IMG/VR virus record: IMGVR_UViG_3300025889_000013
Span: 1 to 45,881 of that record
Origin: a virus
Direction: 5' to 3' (one strand)
Length of the DNA: 45,881 nucleotides
Every line of letters begins with the position of its first letter. Position 1 is the stretch's first letter. The notes beneath the pieces were generated by a model. That model had not been told where the DNA came from, did not search any database, and saw only the letters and a list, made by a program, of their open reading frames with translations. This document shows positions 27,321 to 35,766 of the stretch, one piece after another. A program made the position numbers and the translations under genes.

Positions 27321-27471
27321 CGTTAATGTCCTCTATGTCTTCGTGTGAAATATACTCAAATGTAAAACGAATAACACCTACATCTACAACAAGTGTCTTG
27401 TACCCCCAAAGTACTTCGACACCAAACATAATACCGCCTATCAAACTAGCGCATATGCTAATCCCTGCCAT
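27313..27471 (-). CDS. 52-aa membrane protein
   Basis: A short ORF starting MAGISICASLIGGIMFGVEV with one hydrophobic segment, then a charged tail ending ISHEDIEDINDE. Its stop overlaps the reductase start by 8 bases, and its start overlaps the upstream gene by 14 bases, fitting the coupled arrangement of this unit. Below usual length cut-offs. No family recognised; probably a small inner-membrane protein. Confidence 0.5.
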   Translation of the reverse strand: MAGISICASLIGGIMFGVEVLWGYKTLVVDVGVIRFTFEYISHEDIEDINDE

Positions 27472-27664
27472 TGTCCACCCCCGTCACAATCCGTGCGTTA
27501 TACTCGTAAAAGTGTTTGTCACACAACACTCCGTAGTGTTCAACATTCCCTTCACGCCACACTGACAGAATACTACCGTCCTTTACAGGACAGCCACAGT
27601 CTAGGGTTTTGTTCTTAGGAACATCGAGCACCCTCTCTACCCAATCACGCATAAAGATTTTCAT
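27458..27664 (-). CDS. Small cysteine-containing hypothetical protein
   Basis: 68 aa. LDCGCPVKDGS and YGVLCDKHFYEYNARI give three cysteines and a histidine that could bind zinc. The genome palindrome at 27611 encodes V-P-K-N just before this region. The start overlaps the preceding gene by 4 bases. No family recognised. Confidence 0.55.
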   Translation of the reverse strand: MKIFMRDWVERVLDVPKNKTLDCGCPVKDGSILSVWREGNVEHYGVLCDKHFYEYNARIVTGVDNGRD

Positions 27665-27822
27665 ATGTCTACCCTCGCTTTGAGTGCCATCATCAAATTA
27701 TATGCCACAATAGGGTGCAAACTATTGGCAACATGTTCGACCCCTAAACTATGACACAAGTCTTCAAAGTGCGCTATCGTCTGGTGATAGTATGCTTCGT
27801 CGTTTGCTTGTTTTTCGTCCAC
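27661..27822 (-). CDS. Small hypothetical protein overlapping the HNH gene
   Basis: 53 aa from the GTG at 27822, preceded by AAGGAAGAGCC; the longer reading to 27939 lies inside the HNH gene without a ribosome site. Helical: DEKQANDEAYYHQTIAHFED, then VANSLHPIVAYNLMMALKAR. It overlaps the HNH gene by 59 bases in another frame, more than usual here, so the true start is uncertain. Confidence 0.45.
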   Translation of the reverse strand: MDEKQANDEAYYHQTIAHFEDLCHSLGVEHVANSLHPIVAYNLMMALKARVDI

Positions 27823-28180
27823 GGCTCTTCCTTTCCTCAGCAGTTTTCTTAAGGTGACACTTCTTACACAGCACTTGTAAACCATTTTCATCACAAAACA
27901 TTCGGTCAATGTATGTGTCCCAATCTTTGAATCCGACAACTTTATCTACAACTGGTTCAATATGATCTACCTGAACATCTCTACTAGCAAATACATCACG
28001 GCATTGAGCGCAGCGATAGTGTGCAGCGTCCCTTCCCGTCTTACGGTTTTTCTTTCTTCCGGCAAACGCAGCTTTCAGCGCCTTAAACTTGTTAGGGTAG
28101 CGAGAGAACGCACTACGTAACGCACTGGTAATGAATGCCCGCATTCGTCCGTCTGTCCATCCATACACTCTAGTCTTCAT
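27764..28180 (-). CDS. HNH endonuclease with zinc ribbon
   Basis: 138 aa from the ATG at 28180 (MKTRVYGWTDGRMRAFITSA), which overlaps the sigma gene stop; the longer form adds 28 residues inside that gene. YRCAQCRDVF gives the first cysteine pair, VQVDHIEPV the HNH core, and LQVLCKKCHLKKTAEER the second cysteine pair and final histidine. This is the standard zinc-containing HNH fold. Could act in host DNA breakdown, recombination or as a free-standing homing nuclease. Confidence 0.85.
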   Translation of the reverse strand: MKTRVYGWTDGRMRAFITSALRSAFSRYPNKFKALKAAFAGRKKNRKTGRDAAHYRCAQCRDVFASRDVQVDHIEPVVDKVVGFKDWDTYIDRMFCDENGLQVLCKKCHLKKTAEERKSRGRKTSKRRSILSPDDSAL

Positions 28181-28610
28181 TGTACGCCCTCTTGACAACT
28201 TGTTTAGCCCACCACAGATTCTTTCTATCGTTAGAGTCTGTGCCCTCTCCCTCCACTCGTTCAAATATAGCCTCCCTCTGTTTATTGGGAAGGGTGTTGC
28301 ACAACTCTATCAACTCCGTGTACGACAAGAATGTGTCAGGTGAATTGAAGTGCGGTATTTTCAGCACGTCTACTGACCGATCAAACACTAGCTTATCTTC
28401 TCTGCGCCAATCAGCCACTATCACAGGAACGAACCCGTACACCCAAGTGACGAAGCTGAAGCTGTCATTGAACTTGTGCTTGTGTTCAAACGCTCTTAAG
28501 AACGCCTCTTGTACAGCATCTTCTCCTTGTTCTCCCCACTTATAAACTGCCCATCGGAGTATTTTGCTGTAGTATTTGTTGCACATTCTATCAAAGTCAT
28601 CGTTCTTCAT
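28170..28610 (-). CDS. ECF-like sigma factor (short region 4)
   Basis: 146 aa from the ATG at 28610. Region 2 is clear: CNKYYSKILRWAVYKWGEQG, EDAVQEAFLRAFEHK, then FVTWVYGFVPVIVADWRRED, which in ECF factors binds core polymerase and melts the -10. The C-terminal part starts like region 4 (LPNKQREAIFERVEGEG) but its helix-turn-helix is short and poorly conserved (WAKQVVKRAYNED). It would redirect host RNA polymerase to phage promoters, possibly the 34-bp elements at 8172 and 43157. A one-mismatch palindrome lies at 28492. Confidence 0.72.
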   Translation of the reverse strand: MKNDDFDRMCNKYYSKILRWAVYKWGEQGEDAVQEAFLRAFEHKHKFNDSFSFVTWVYGFVPVIVADWRREDKLVFDRSVDVLKIPHFNSPDTFLSYTELIELCNTLPNKQREAIFERVEGEGTDSNDRKNLWWAKQVVKRAYNED

Positions 28611-28761
28611 CCTGTTGATTCCTGTCTCTATTGTTGCATTGACGTAGATACTCCTTAATCTCTTCCTCTGCCTCAATCTCCTCCTCGTGAAATCGGATAA
28701 GCCGTTTAGTGTTGCTGTTTAGGTTCTCGCCTTCACCAACTTTACGCAAATCCTTCTTCAT
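28597..28761 (-). CDS. 54-aa charged mini-protein upstream of sigma
   Basis: A short ORF with ribosome site GGTGGAGAATG. Starts MKKDLRKVGEGENLNSNTKR; the second half is a strongly acidic helix (FHEEEIEAEEEIKEYLRQ). It overlaps the sigma start by 14 bases and the upstream stop by 4 bases (ATGA). Being small, acidic and coupled to a sigma factor, it could be an anti-sigma or regulator; that is only inference from position. Confidence 0.55.
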   Translation of the reverse strand: MKKDLRKVGEGENLNSNTKRLIRFHEEEIEAEEEIKEYLRQCNNRDRNQQDEER

Positions 28762-28985
28762 TCTCCACCTTTCTTAATGGTATAATACTCTTTTAAAAAA
28801 TCTTCAAACGTCTCAAAACACTGCTCAAACTTCAACTGATACAACTTTTCAACGCCTATTAAAATGTTAGCAGTGTCGTCGTCTGAAATGGACTTATCCA
28901 CCACTCCACGCTGGAGTGTTTTTAAGTCCTCTATAATGTTCCAACAACCCATAATGCTCTGTTCTAAATCAAACTGCTTGCTCAT
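28758..28985 (-). CDS. Hypothetical protein, 75 aa
   Basis: 75 aa, acidic and helical: LEQSIMGCWNIIEDLKTLQR, ILIGVEKLYQLKFEQCFETF. The phrase CWNIIEDL is common in small phage proteins of unknown function, probably protein-binding. Overlaps the exonuclease gene by 1 base and the mini-protein by 4. Confidence 0.6.
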   Translation of the reverse strand: MSKQFDLEQSIMGCWNIIEDLKTLQRGVVDKSISDDDTANILIGVEKLYQLKFEQCFETFEDFLKEYYTIKKGGE

Positions 28986-29725
28986 TATACACCTGTGTGT
29001 GTAGGTTTGTTAACTTTGAGAGAAGCCACTTCCTTGAACCACCCTTTACAACTGTTGCACTGGTAACGATTGTAGGTGAGTGTGGCTGATCTGTACACCC
29101 CTCTAGACTGATACTTGGTCGAGCCACATCGCGGACACCCTGTGGATGCAGGAGTGTATGCTGTGACGTTAGGATGGTTAGGAATCCACGGAAGGAGTCT
29201 AACGTACAACTTCTCCAATAGGTTTACATCCTGCTTGTTATACTTCTCCATAACACGCCATGCTGCGCTGTCGTCAGCCATGCAGTCACTCCACAACTTC
29301 ATGCCTTTGTGGTGCACCTTGTTGCCCAAACCTAGCCGTTGGCATACGTAGTCTAGCTTATTGCTAGTAAACTTAAACTTCCTACGCACTGTCTTCAGTA
29401 GGTCAATCTCCTTGACAGGTGACGGGGGCGGCAGTCCGTTTAGGACAAACTCCCTGTGCAGTGTAGGTACATCAAACTTTGTGCCGTTGTAATGCACAAC
29501 AAAGTCTGCCTCATCTAGCAACTGATGAATTTTAGACAGAGCCTTTTTCTCATTTCGCGAAATGCGAATATACTCTGTCTTACCTCCTTGCCACTTCCAA
29601 GCTACGCACAGAACATGCCCATGTGCAACAATCTGGTCAATGGAAATGTTCTGGTCGAACAACCCCCACGCATACACCACGTTAGGGGCTGTCTCTATGT
29701 CAAAGAACAGTATTTTAGGCTTCAT
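28985..29725 (-). CDS. DEDDy 3'-5' exonuclease with C-terminal zinc ribbon
   Basis: 246 aa. RNase H-like exonuclease motifs are present in order: ExoI FFDIETAP, ExoII VVHYNGTKFDVPTL, ExoIII YNKQDVNLLEKLY (Y-x3-D). A four-cysteine zinc ribbon follows (CPRCGSTKYQSRGV, QCNSCKGWF). It resembles YprB/RNase_H_2-type phage exonucleases. May trim primers or recombination ends, or process DNA during replication. It is separate from the exonuclease built into the polymerase. Overlaps the RecB-like gene by 11 bases. Confidence 0.82.
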   Translation of the reverse strand: MKPKILFFDIETAPNVVYAWGLFDQNISIDQIVAHGHVLCVAWKWQGGKTEYIRISRNEKKALSKIHQLLDEADFVVHYNGTKFDVPTLHREFVLNGLPPPSPVKEIDLLKTVRRKFKFTSNKLDYVCQRLGLGNKVHHKGMKLWSDCMADDSAAWRVMEKYNKQDVNLLEKLYVRLLPWIPNHPNVTAYTPASTGCPRCGSTKYQSRGVYRSATLTYNRYQCNSCKGWFKEVASLKVNKPTHTGV

Positions 29726-30578
29726 CGCTCTCCACCTTGTTCAAATCAATCTCAGGAACACGCGGCAAGTCTACCACATCGGTGAGGAATTCCACTTTGT
29801 TGGAGTAGGCAAACGCACGCAGTGACGGGAAACACTCACGCTTGAACGGGCAATAGGAACAGGTAGTACACAGCTTCTTGTTCTTACTTGTGGCAGACTG
29901 AGGTACAGGTGCTAGTAGGTCTTCAACTGGCGCGTCCCTGTCTACACTACGTATAGCACGAGCTACTGTGTGTTCAAACACCTGTTCATCTGCGCCAAAC
30001 GGAAAGTAGTTAATGTGCCCCAACTCTTTCTGAATGGTGAGGAACCCCATGTCCTTGCTCTTAAGAACGTTAGCATAGCCGTTAAGCTGCCCATAATAGC
30101 CGAACGGGTCTTCTGTCAGGCCATCATGAAACTTACGCTCACTCTGCTTTGTAACACTCTTAACGTCAACTACATGTCCGTCAATAACAGCATCAATCCT
30201 GCCACGCACCCGCCAACCAGTATTATCATCAACATGCTCCACAACCTCCTGTTCACGCTCTACGGAATGCCCGCTGTCACGTGCAAGCTGAAGAACAAGG
30301 GCTTCAAGCATGTCTCCATAGATAAACTTAATCTTAGTTTCTGAACGTAATGCCTCTCCTATGTTGGGTTTGTGGTATTTAAACCACATCCTACGCGGAC
30401 AAGTGTCACCGAGTTCTGAGAAGTAGAGTGTCTTCGCATCCCTCACCTTGTCGCGCTTCTTCAACTGCTTGACATATCCGTCCTTAACCAAATCACCAAT
30501 ACCACCCCCAAAGGGGGCAGTATCGGCATGGTTCTTAAGAACAAAGGCGTTAATGTCCTGAACCAATTTATCAATCAT
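29715..30578 (-). CDS. RecB/Cas4-like PD-(D/E)XK exonuclease
   Basis: 287 aa. Nuclease core: GDMLEALVLQLARDSG (acid and helix), RGRIDAVIDGHVVDVKS with D...D-V-K metal site, then YYGQLNGYANVL. CTTCSYCPFKREC near the C-terminus, with the upstream region, suggests a 4Fe-4S cluster as in Cas4/AddB-type exonucleases. In phages this class makes 3' tails for recombination together with an ssDNA-binding protein, here the next gene upstream. Exact palindrome at 30531 (V-L-K-N) and a near match at 30057. Confidence 0.85.
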   Translation of the reverse strand: MIDKLVQDINAFVLKNHADTAPFGGGIGDLVKDGYVKQLKKRDKVRDAKTLYFSELGDTCPRRMWFKYHKPNIGEALRSETKIKFIYGDMLEALVLQLARDSGHSVEREQEVVEHVDDNTGWRVRGRIDAVIDGHVVDVKSVTKQSERKFHDGLTEDPFGYYGQLNGYANVLKSKDMGFLTIQKELGHINYFPFGADEQVFEHTVARAIRSVDRDAPVEDLLAPVPQSATSKNKKLCTTCSYCPFKRECFPSLRAFAYSNKVEFLTDVVDLPRVPEIDLNKVESDEA

Positions 30579-31108
30579 TACGCAGCTTCCTCGTCAACAA
30601 GTTCGTCCATTGATTTAGGTGCAGACTTCTTCTTAACCATCTCCTTTGCCATCTCCGCATCCAAGTCACCGCAAGCATACGATTCAAAGATACGTGCGAC
30701 AGCAATAATTTCCATAGCAGCTTCCTTTCCAAAGCTATTACCTCCCGCTGCTGCGTACAACTCACGGGCATTGGTGAGAGCGTTCTGCCGCACAATGGCA
30801 CGTTGCCCATCAAGTGCAGGGATAGGGAACACACCCTTACCACCTCCACCGAACGCAGGTTTGACTACAGACGCGGATGCTGGTGCTGCACCGCCTCCTG
30901 TAACAGAGACAGACTTGGCGTCAACTGAATTGCCATACGTAGTCTCCGAGTAGTCAAAAGAAATGCTGTCACCTTTACCAAACTTAGGCTTGGTGAAGCC
31001 CATGCTAAACCACTCGCCATCCAACTTGAACGAGTAGGTAGGCTTCATGCCAAACTTGGTCTTAGCTTCCTTGCTGCCCATTGCTTCAACAACGCCTGCT
31101 TTTTCCAT
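30578..31108 (-). CDS. Probable single-stranded DNA-binding protein
   Basis: 176 aa. An N-terminal ~70 residues of OB-like beta pattern (KPTYSFKLDGEWFSMGFTKP, FGKGDSISFDY), a glycine-rich linker (VTGGGAAPASASVVKPAFGG) and an acidic C-terminal end (SMDELVDEEAA). This is the layout of phage SSBs, whose acidic tail recruits partners. It lies between the polymerase and the recombination exonuclease and starts after AAGGAGATTTAAACATG. Confidence 0.75.
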   Translation of the reverse strand: MEKAGVVEAMGSKEAKTKFGMKPTYSFKLDGEWFSMGFTKPKFGKGDSISFDYSETTYGNSVDAKSVSVTGGGAAPASASVVKPAFGGGGKGVFPIPALDGQRAIVRQNALTNARELYAAAGGNSFGKEAAMEIIAVARIFESYACGDLDAEMAKEMVKKKSAPKSMDELVDEEAA

Positions 31109-31110
31109 GT

Positions 31111-33048
31111 TTAAATCTCCTTAAGATTACCCCAGTTAGGTCCGACACTACAACCAGTAGACAACTTAACCTCTAATTTAGTTCCAAAAAATTCATTTAC
31201 TACCTCACTTGTTTTGTTTAGCATAGCTGACACAATTGTAGTTACTACATTTACAACCTCCTTTTTCACATCGAACAACACACTGTCGTGCACAGTCATG
31301 ATTGGTACACACGGAATATTGTGTGTATATATCTGCTTCACAACGTGTCCGAGCATGTGTGGCACAACATCACCTGTACTAAACCCCTGCACAAGCCAGT
31401 TCTTCAACTCAGTGGGGCTAAATGACGGCTCTTTCTTCCACTCATTGTCATACTCCTTAAATACATACATCCTCCCTGTAGCCGTCTTCTTCAGGAATGC
31501 GTGTCTAGGCATCCCTTTAGGAGTGTGCTCTGCGATCAGTATGCGTTTACGTGTTGCCTCCTCCAGTATTTGTTCGTGGAAACGTTTCACTCCTGAGTAG
31601 CGAGCATAGAACACATCTATAAACCGCTTTGCATCATCTACAGAACACCCTGCTTGCTCTGCCAGCTTCTTAGCACCCGCACCATACACCAACCCAAACG
31701 ACAGCCTTTTGAACGGCTTACGCTCATCCTTAGTGGGGTATCTGCCGTACATGCCCTTGTACAACTCGCTGTGCATGTCAATGTTGTTGTTGATGTCCTC
31801 TGTCAATTGTTCGTCACCACTGACAAAGGCGAGTCCGGCCATCTCTAGCTGTGAAAAGTCAAACTCCGCTATCACACCATCGTCACCGTATCTGCTTATG
31901 TACGCATCTTTAATACCTCCTTCCGTAGTCTGGTTCTGAATGTTAGGCTTGTTGCATGACAGCCTACCTGTCTTCGTACTGACCATGTTGATATTGGGAT
32001 AGATAAACCCATTGGGAAACATCAAGCTCTTCATGTTCTCGTAATAAGTTTCTTTCTGCTTTGACAACTTACGCAGCTCCAACACTGCTTTACTAAACGT
32101 ACCTCCTACGTTCTTAAGAACAGCGTCATCAGTAGTCCACCATCCCAACTTTGTCATTGTTGCACCACACGAGCTGGGGCTTGCACCTGCCCCTTCCATG
32201 CTATAAACAACATCCTCAGTCTTAAACTTGTCCTTACCGTTTTTATACTTACCTACCAGCTTCTTCTCCTTAACTTTGTACGTACCACCAAACAATATGT
32301 TGCTAACGTCACGTGGTGATGACCAACTCCACTCACCGTAATTGTCAGGCAGTGTAACTGATGACCGTAGTGTTTTCTCCAGCGCCTCAATCTCAGCACC
32401 CAACTCCTCACAACGCTTGTCTATGTAGACAGAGTCCACCTTCATACCGCTACACTCCATAATGGTGACAGCCACCAACGCTTGCATCTGACTCTCTACC
32501 AGCTTCTCCATGCCATACTTACGCACCTTCTTCCTCTGTGCTTTGTACACCAACTCGGTGTTCTTAAGATCGCCGAGCAGGTAGTCACTAAGCACCTTCT
32601 CAGGTATAAGCTCTGTAGGTACGCCATCTTCCCACATCTTCTTAACCGACTCGTCCTTAACTGTTCCGCCATACTTCACTGCCAACTCATCCAGTGACGG
32701 GTAGGTATGGGTCTGTGCAGACAACAAATACTCCACTACCTGTGTGTCCCATATCCTATGCTGCACCAACTCGGTTCTGCTAAAGTAGCCGTACTTAAGT
32801 AGGTAGGACAAATCAAACTTCAGATTGTGGCCTATGATTGGAACACCTTCGTGTACATAGTTTTCAAACGTCAATCCTACATCTCGGTCATCTCCTTCGT
32901 CCATTTTCCCTGACATGGTAGTTACAGCGTCGTGGTCAAGCATACCAAACATGACAATAGTATTCATGGGCCACATGGGGTGCGCCTCACTACTAATTGG
33001 TGAGTGCATGGTGGTTTCCAAATCAAGAACCACATACTTGTCATACAT
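31111..33048 (-). CDS. Family A DNA polymerase with 3'-5' exonuclease
   Basis: 645 aa. Exonuclease: LDLET (D9, E11), GHNLKFDL (D79), Y156-x3-D160. Polymerase: motif A EFDFSQLEM (D397), motif B R443-x3-K447-x3-F451-x3-YG, motif C VHDSV (H587, D588). Residue F451 is equivalent to E. coli F762, the ancestral state. There is no 5' nuclease domain, as in T7 gp5. It replicates the phage genome with the helicase and primase beside it. Exact palindrome at 32110 (V-L-K-N), one-mismatch copy at 32560. Confidence 0.95.
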   Translation of the reverse strand: MYDKYVVLDLETTMHSPISSEAHPMWPMNTIVMFGMLDHDAVTTMSGKMDEGDDRDVGLTFENYVHEGVPIIGHNLKFDLSYLLKYGYFSRTELVQHRIWDTQVVEYLLSAQTHTYPSLDELAVKYGGTVKDESVKKMWEDGVPTELIPEKVLSDYLLGDLKNTELVYKAQRKKVRKYGMEKLVESQMQALVAVTIMECSGMKVDSVYIDKRCEELGAEIEALEKTLRSSVTLPDNYGEWSWSSPRDVSNILFGGTYKVKEKKLVGKYKNGKDKFKTEDVVYSMEGAGASPSSCGATMTKLGWWTTDDAVLKNVGGTFSKAVLELRKLSKQKETYYENMKSLMFPNGFIYPNINMVSTKTGRLSCNKPNIQNQTTEGGIKDAYISRYGDDGVIAEFDFSQLEMAGLAFVSGDEQLTEDINNNIDMHSELYKGMYGRYPTKDERKPFKRLSFGLVYGAGAKKLAEQAGCSVDDAKRFIDVFYARYSGVKRFHEQILEEATRKRILIAEHTPKGMPRHAFLKKTATGRMYVFKEYDNEWKKEPSFSPTELKNWLVQGFSTGDVVPHMLGHVVKQIYTHNIPCVPIMTVHDSVLFDVKKEVVNVVTTIVSAMLNKTSEVVNEFFGTKLEVKLSTGCSVGPNWGNLKEI

Positions 33049-33049
33049 G

Positions 33050-34300
33050 TCAATACACTCCTATGTATCTAGCTATCTCAGGTTTAATTGTAACCTCAAA
33101 CTTGCCGTGCCTCAACTCCTCTTTGGATACGGGACCACCCCACAACTTGTTCTTAGGAACGTGAATGTAACGCTTATACTCATCCTCTCTATCCTTTCCG
33201 ATGGTGACGATTAGATCAGCTTCACCTGCCTTGTCTGTCTTACTACCACGCAACATAGCCATAGGTATGTAGTTTACATAGTCAGCTTGCTCTGACGCCT
33301 GACTCACAGCTATGACGGGGCCAAACTTCTTAGCCAAATCACGTGCCCACTCATACAACTTACCCAACCGTATGTCGTCACGTGCCTCACGTGTAAACCC
33401 ATGTACCTTGTCTAGCTGGTCGAACACGATTAGCACAGGGTTGCACTCATCAAACAATGCCGACAACTTCTTCACACTGTTAAGCCCCATGTCGTCATTG
33501 ATGATGCGAATACGATTGCCTATTTCAGCAGCGTATCTTTTATCATACTCGTCCTCATGTGTCAACAGGTCTGACAATGTAGTGCCGAAGTGTGCCTGTA
33601 TAACCCTGCTCATAACCTTACTGCTACGTTCCTCGTTATTAACCCACACAATAGGGCGGATGTCATCCTTCAATTGAGTAGCGAAGTGTGTCAGTTCCGA
33701 CGCTATGAATGTTGTCTTACCTGTCTCCGGTCGTGCAGCCACTACAGCAAAGTCGCCTATACGTAGCGGGCCTGCACTCTTGTTCAACTCGTTAAGTCTC
33801 CAAGTAAAGCCTGCACTTGAACACTCAGCAATAGCACTCTTCAATGATGCAGGTACAAACAAATCATCCTTAGTTACAGCACACCCAATCTCCTTTTTAT
33901 ATTGTGCAAGAATTGTTTCTACGTCTTCAATAACTCCTTCATCAGTTTCGTTGAGAATGTTAAGTGCCTTGTTCATAACTTGAGTAGCATAATCACGAGT
34001 GATGTAGTTCTTAAGAACATCTTCAACCACTTCACTGTCAGCATCTACTTCTTCAATACGTTTGAAGTAGGCTTCATATATAACGTGTTCATCAGGTTTC
34101 AACTTACTCACTGCAAAGAAAAACACTTTAAACTCAGACCAAATAACAGCATCATTATCAGGGTAAGATTTAAAATAGTTACGTAGTGTGTTTAAAAACT
34201 TCCATGTCTCCTTACTGACAGAGTGTTCTTTAATATAAGGCATAAGTCTATTAAATAATTTTTTATCTGACAACTTCTTAATCAGAATAATGTCATGCAT
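33050..34300 (-). CDS. DnaB-type replicative helicase
   Basis: 416 aa. RecA-like C-terminal domain: Walker A ARPETGKTT (residues 189-197), PIVWVNNEERSSKVMSR (H1a/H2-like), Walker B VLIVFDQLDK (D294), and VIAVSQASE (H3-like glutamine). The N-terminal ~150 residues are helical, as in DnaB family N-domains. It unwinds DNA in front of the polymerase. The primase is a separate gene upstream, unlike the T7 gp4 fusion. Exact palindromes at 33149 (V-P-K-N) and 34007 (V-L-K-N). Confidence 0.9.
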   Translation of the reverse strand: MHDIILIKKLSDKKLFNRLMPYIKEHSVSKETWKFLNTLRNYFKSYPDNDAVIWSEFKVFFFAVSKLKPDEHVIYEAYFKRIEEVDADSEVVEDVLKNYITRDYATQVMNKALNILNETDEGVIEDVETILAQYKKEIGCAVTKDDLFVPASLKSAIAECSSAGFTWRLNELNKSAGPLRIGDFAVVAARPETGKTTFIASELTHFATQLKDDIRPIVWVNNEERSSKVMSRVIQAHFGTTLSDLLTHEDEYDKRYAAEIGNRIRIINDDMGLNSVKKLSALFDECNPVLIVFDQLDKVHGFTREARDDIRLGKLYEWARDLAKKFGPVIAVSQASEQADYVNYIPMAMLRGSKTDKAGEADLIVTIGKDREDEYKRYIHVPKNKLWGGPVSKEELRHGKFEVTIKPEIARYIGVY

Positions 34301-35096
34301 GTAACAACTCCTTTATCTGTTTATATGTTGCTTCTTTGGGTTGTTTGAAACAAACCATACGTGGTGCTACTACCAGCGGTTTCAACTGATTCATAATCAC
34401 ACGGGCTGCCGACACACCTGCTGTGTCTTCGTCTAACCATACATCTACCATCTTATACCTAATTGCTGTTGCAAGGTGAACATCGCTAAGTGATGTACCC
34501 ATCAGACACATTACATTATACCCTGCTTTGTTAAGTTTGTATGCACTAACTAAGTCTTCCACAACAACAAGCTGCTTATTAGACACATCGGCTAAGAACA
34601 TAGCGGGCATGTGTTTCGTAATACTTAGTGTAAGATATTTGCAACTACCCTCGCTTCTAAAGACTCTGCCCTGCCATGCCGTGCCTCCTGCGTTAAGCCA
34701 CAGACGCTGGTTGTGCCACTGCACCTGATGCTTAGTGGCATCCTCCTGTTCTAACCCATACGACAGCCACCATAACCTAGCCTCAATGGACCACTTCTCC
34801 ATGTCCACTTCACCAACAGTGTGTGATAAATCAACAGCAAGTTCTCTTATAAGACTAGACGATTCGTCAGGAACCGCAAATACCTCAGACGCTCGATGGT
34901 ACACATCATGTGTACGATAGTACCCACGTTGTGAACAGTGGTGGCAGTAGAACAGCACAGCATCAGGGGTACGCTTGATGTACAGACGCTTCTTTGTGTC
35001 TACTCCTGCGGGGCAGTCTTCATGGTTCACTGCTATCTGCTGCCCTACCGCTGGAAAGTCATACGTCTGCATCTCTACTCTACTCAGGTGTTTCAT
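34293..35096 (-). CDS. DnaG-like primase with zinc finger and Toprim domain
   Basis: 267 aa from the ATG at 35096 (a GTG one codon earlier is possible), with GGAG 5 bases upstream. N-terminal zinc site: NHEDCPAG and LFYCHHCSQRGYY. Toprim domain: VVVEDLVSAYKLN with the first glutamate, then VWLDEDTAGVSAAR with the D-x-D pair. Shorter than bacterial DnaG. It makes RNA primers for the adjacent helicase and polymerase. Overlaps the helicase by 8 bases. Confidence 0.87.
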   Translation of the reverse strand: MKHLSRVEMQTYDFPAVGQQIAVNHEDCPAGVDTKKRLYIKRTPDAVLFYCHHCSQRGYYRTHDVYHRASEVFAVPDESSSLIRELAVDLSHTVGEVDMEKWSIEARLWWLSYGLEQEDATKHQVQWHNQRLWLNAGGTAWQGRVFRSEGSCKYLTLSITKHMPAMFLADVSNKQLVVVEDLVSAYKLNKAGYNVMCLMGTSLSDVHLATAIRYKMVDVWLDEDTAGVSAARVIMNQLKPLVVAPRMVCFKQPKEATYKQIKELLHA

Positions 35097-35314
35097 CACA
35101 ACTCCTCGTTCTTAAGAACAGTTTCTTCCTCGGCGTTGGTCATGTGGTGGCCTCGCGTTGCATTTGCGACATTTCCGCGTCTGACAACTTCGCGGAACCC
35201 GCACCATTTGCACCACAGCATAGTGTCTCCGGCTGGATAAACTGGCGGCGCGTAGTGCCAATGAAACCTGTGCGCGATTCGCATAATTGCGCGGTATATC
35301 ATTCCACGTATCAC
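35096..35314 (-). CDS. Small zinc-motif protein upstream of primase
   Basis: 72 aa; GTG start after GGAGGTGAATC. HRFHWHYAPPVYPAGDTM and LWCKWCGFREVV resemble a small accessory protein seen in many phages; the CxxC and nearby histidines could bind a metal. More GC-rich than the surrounding genes. An exact palindrome at 35108 encodes V-L-K-N close to its C-terminal end. Confidence 0.55.
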   Translation of the reverse strand: MIRGMIYRAIMRIAHRFHWHYAPPVYPAGDTMLWCKWCGFREVVRRGNVANATRGHHMTNAEEETVLKNEEL

Positions 35315-35766
35315 GATTCACCTCCGTTCAGTTTGTCGAGCGCATCAAATACTTGTTTCGTCTCCTTCTCTGCGTTCATGGTTTGGTCACGTAATAGTAC
35401 GGAGTCAATGGATGAGTCGAGGCGTTTACGTGAAACCATGATTTTTATATCGCTGCCTTGTATTCCACAATTCTCATAGAGATGGACCCAACCTGTATTT
35501 TCCCGCAGCCACCGATACCGCTCTGCGTCCATCTCCAGCTCCTTCACGCGTTCCTCTGCCTCCATCCGCTTCTTTTGCTCGGCTTGGGCGTAGTCGAGAA
35601 GGTCGGGGCTGTAGAGGGGGCGCACTTCCACATTGTTCCCCCAATCTTTTCGTAGCCGACTCGCAAATTCATCAGCAACATCAGCCCTTACGCAAAATTT
35701 CTCGGTCCCTCCTTCTACGAGAACTTGATAAGCCACCGGCTCCGGCATCTTCGCGTCCTCGATCAT
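35311..35766 (-). CDS. Ead/Ea22-like accessory protein
   Basis: 151 aa. A basic/acidic coiled coil (QAEQKKRMEAEERVKELE) followed by DAERYRWLRENTGWVHL, the signature of Ea22/Ead-like accessory proteins of many temperate and lytic phages. It overlaps both neighbours by 4 bases. Codon use is more GC-rich than the genes around it, suggesting acquisition from another phage. Function unknown. Confidence 0.6.
   Translation of the reverse strand: MIEDAKMPEPVAYQVLVEGGTEKFCVRADVADEFASRLRKDWGNNVEVRPLYSPDLLDYAQAEQKKRMEAEERVKELEMDAERYRWLRENTGWVHLYENCGIQGSDIKIMVSRKRLDSSIDSVLLRDQTMNAEKETKQVFDALDKLNGGES

Noticed and set aside
30528-30953. Rightward ORFs over the SSB, polymerase and helicase genes
   Set aside because: Shadows of strongly supported leftward genes; serine/leucine-rich composition typical of antisense reading.
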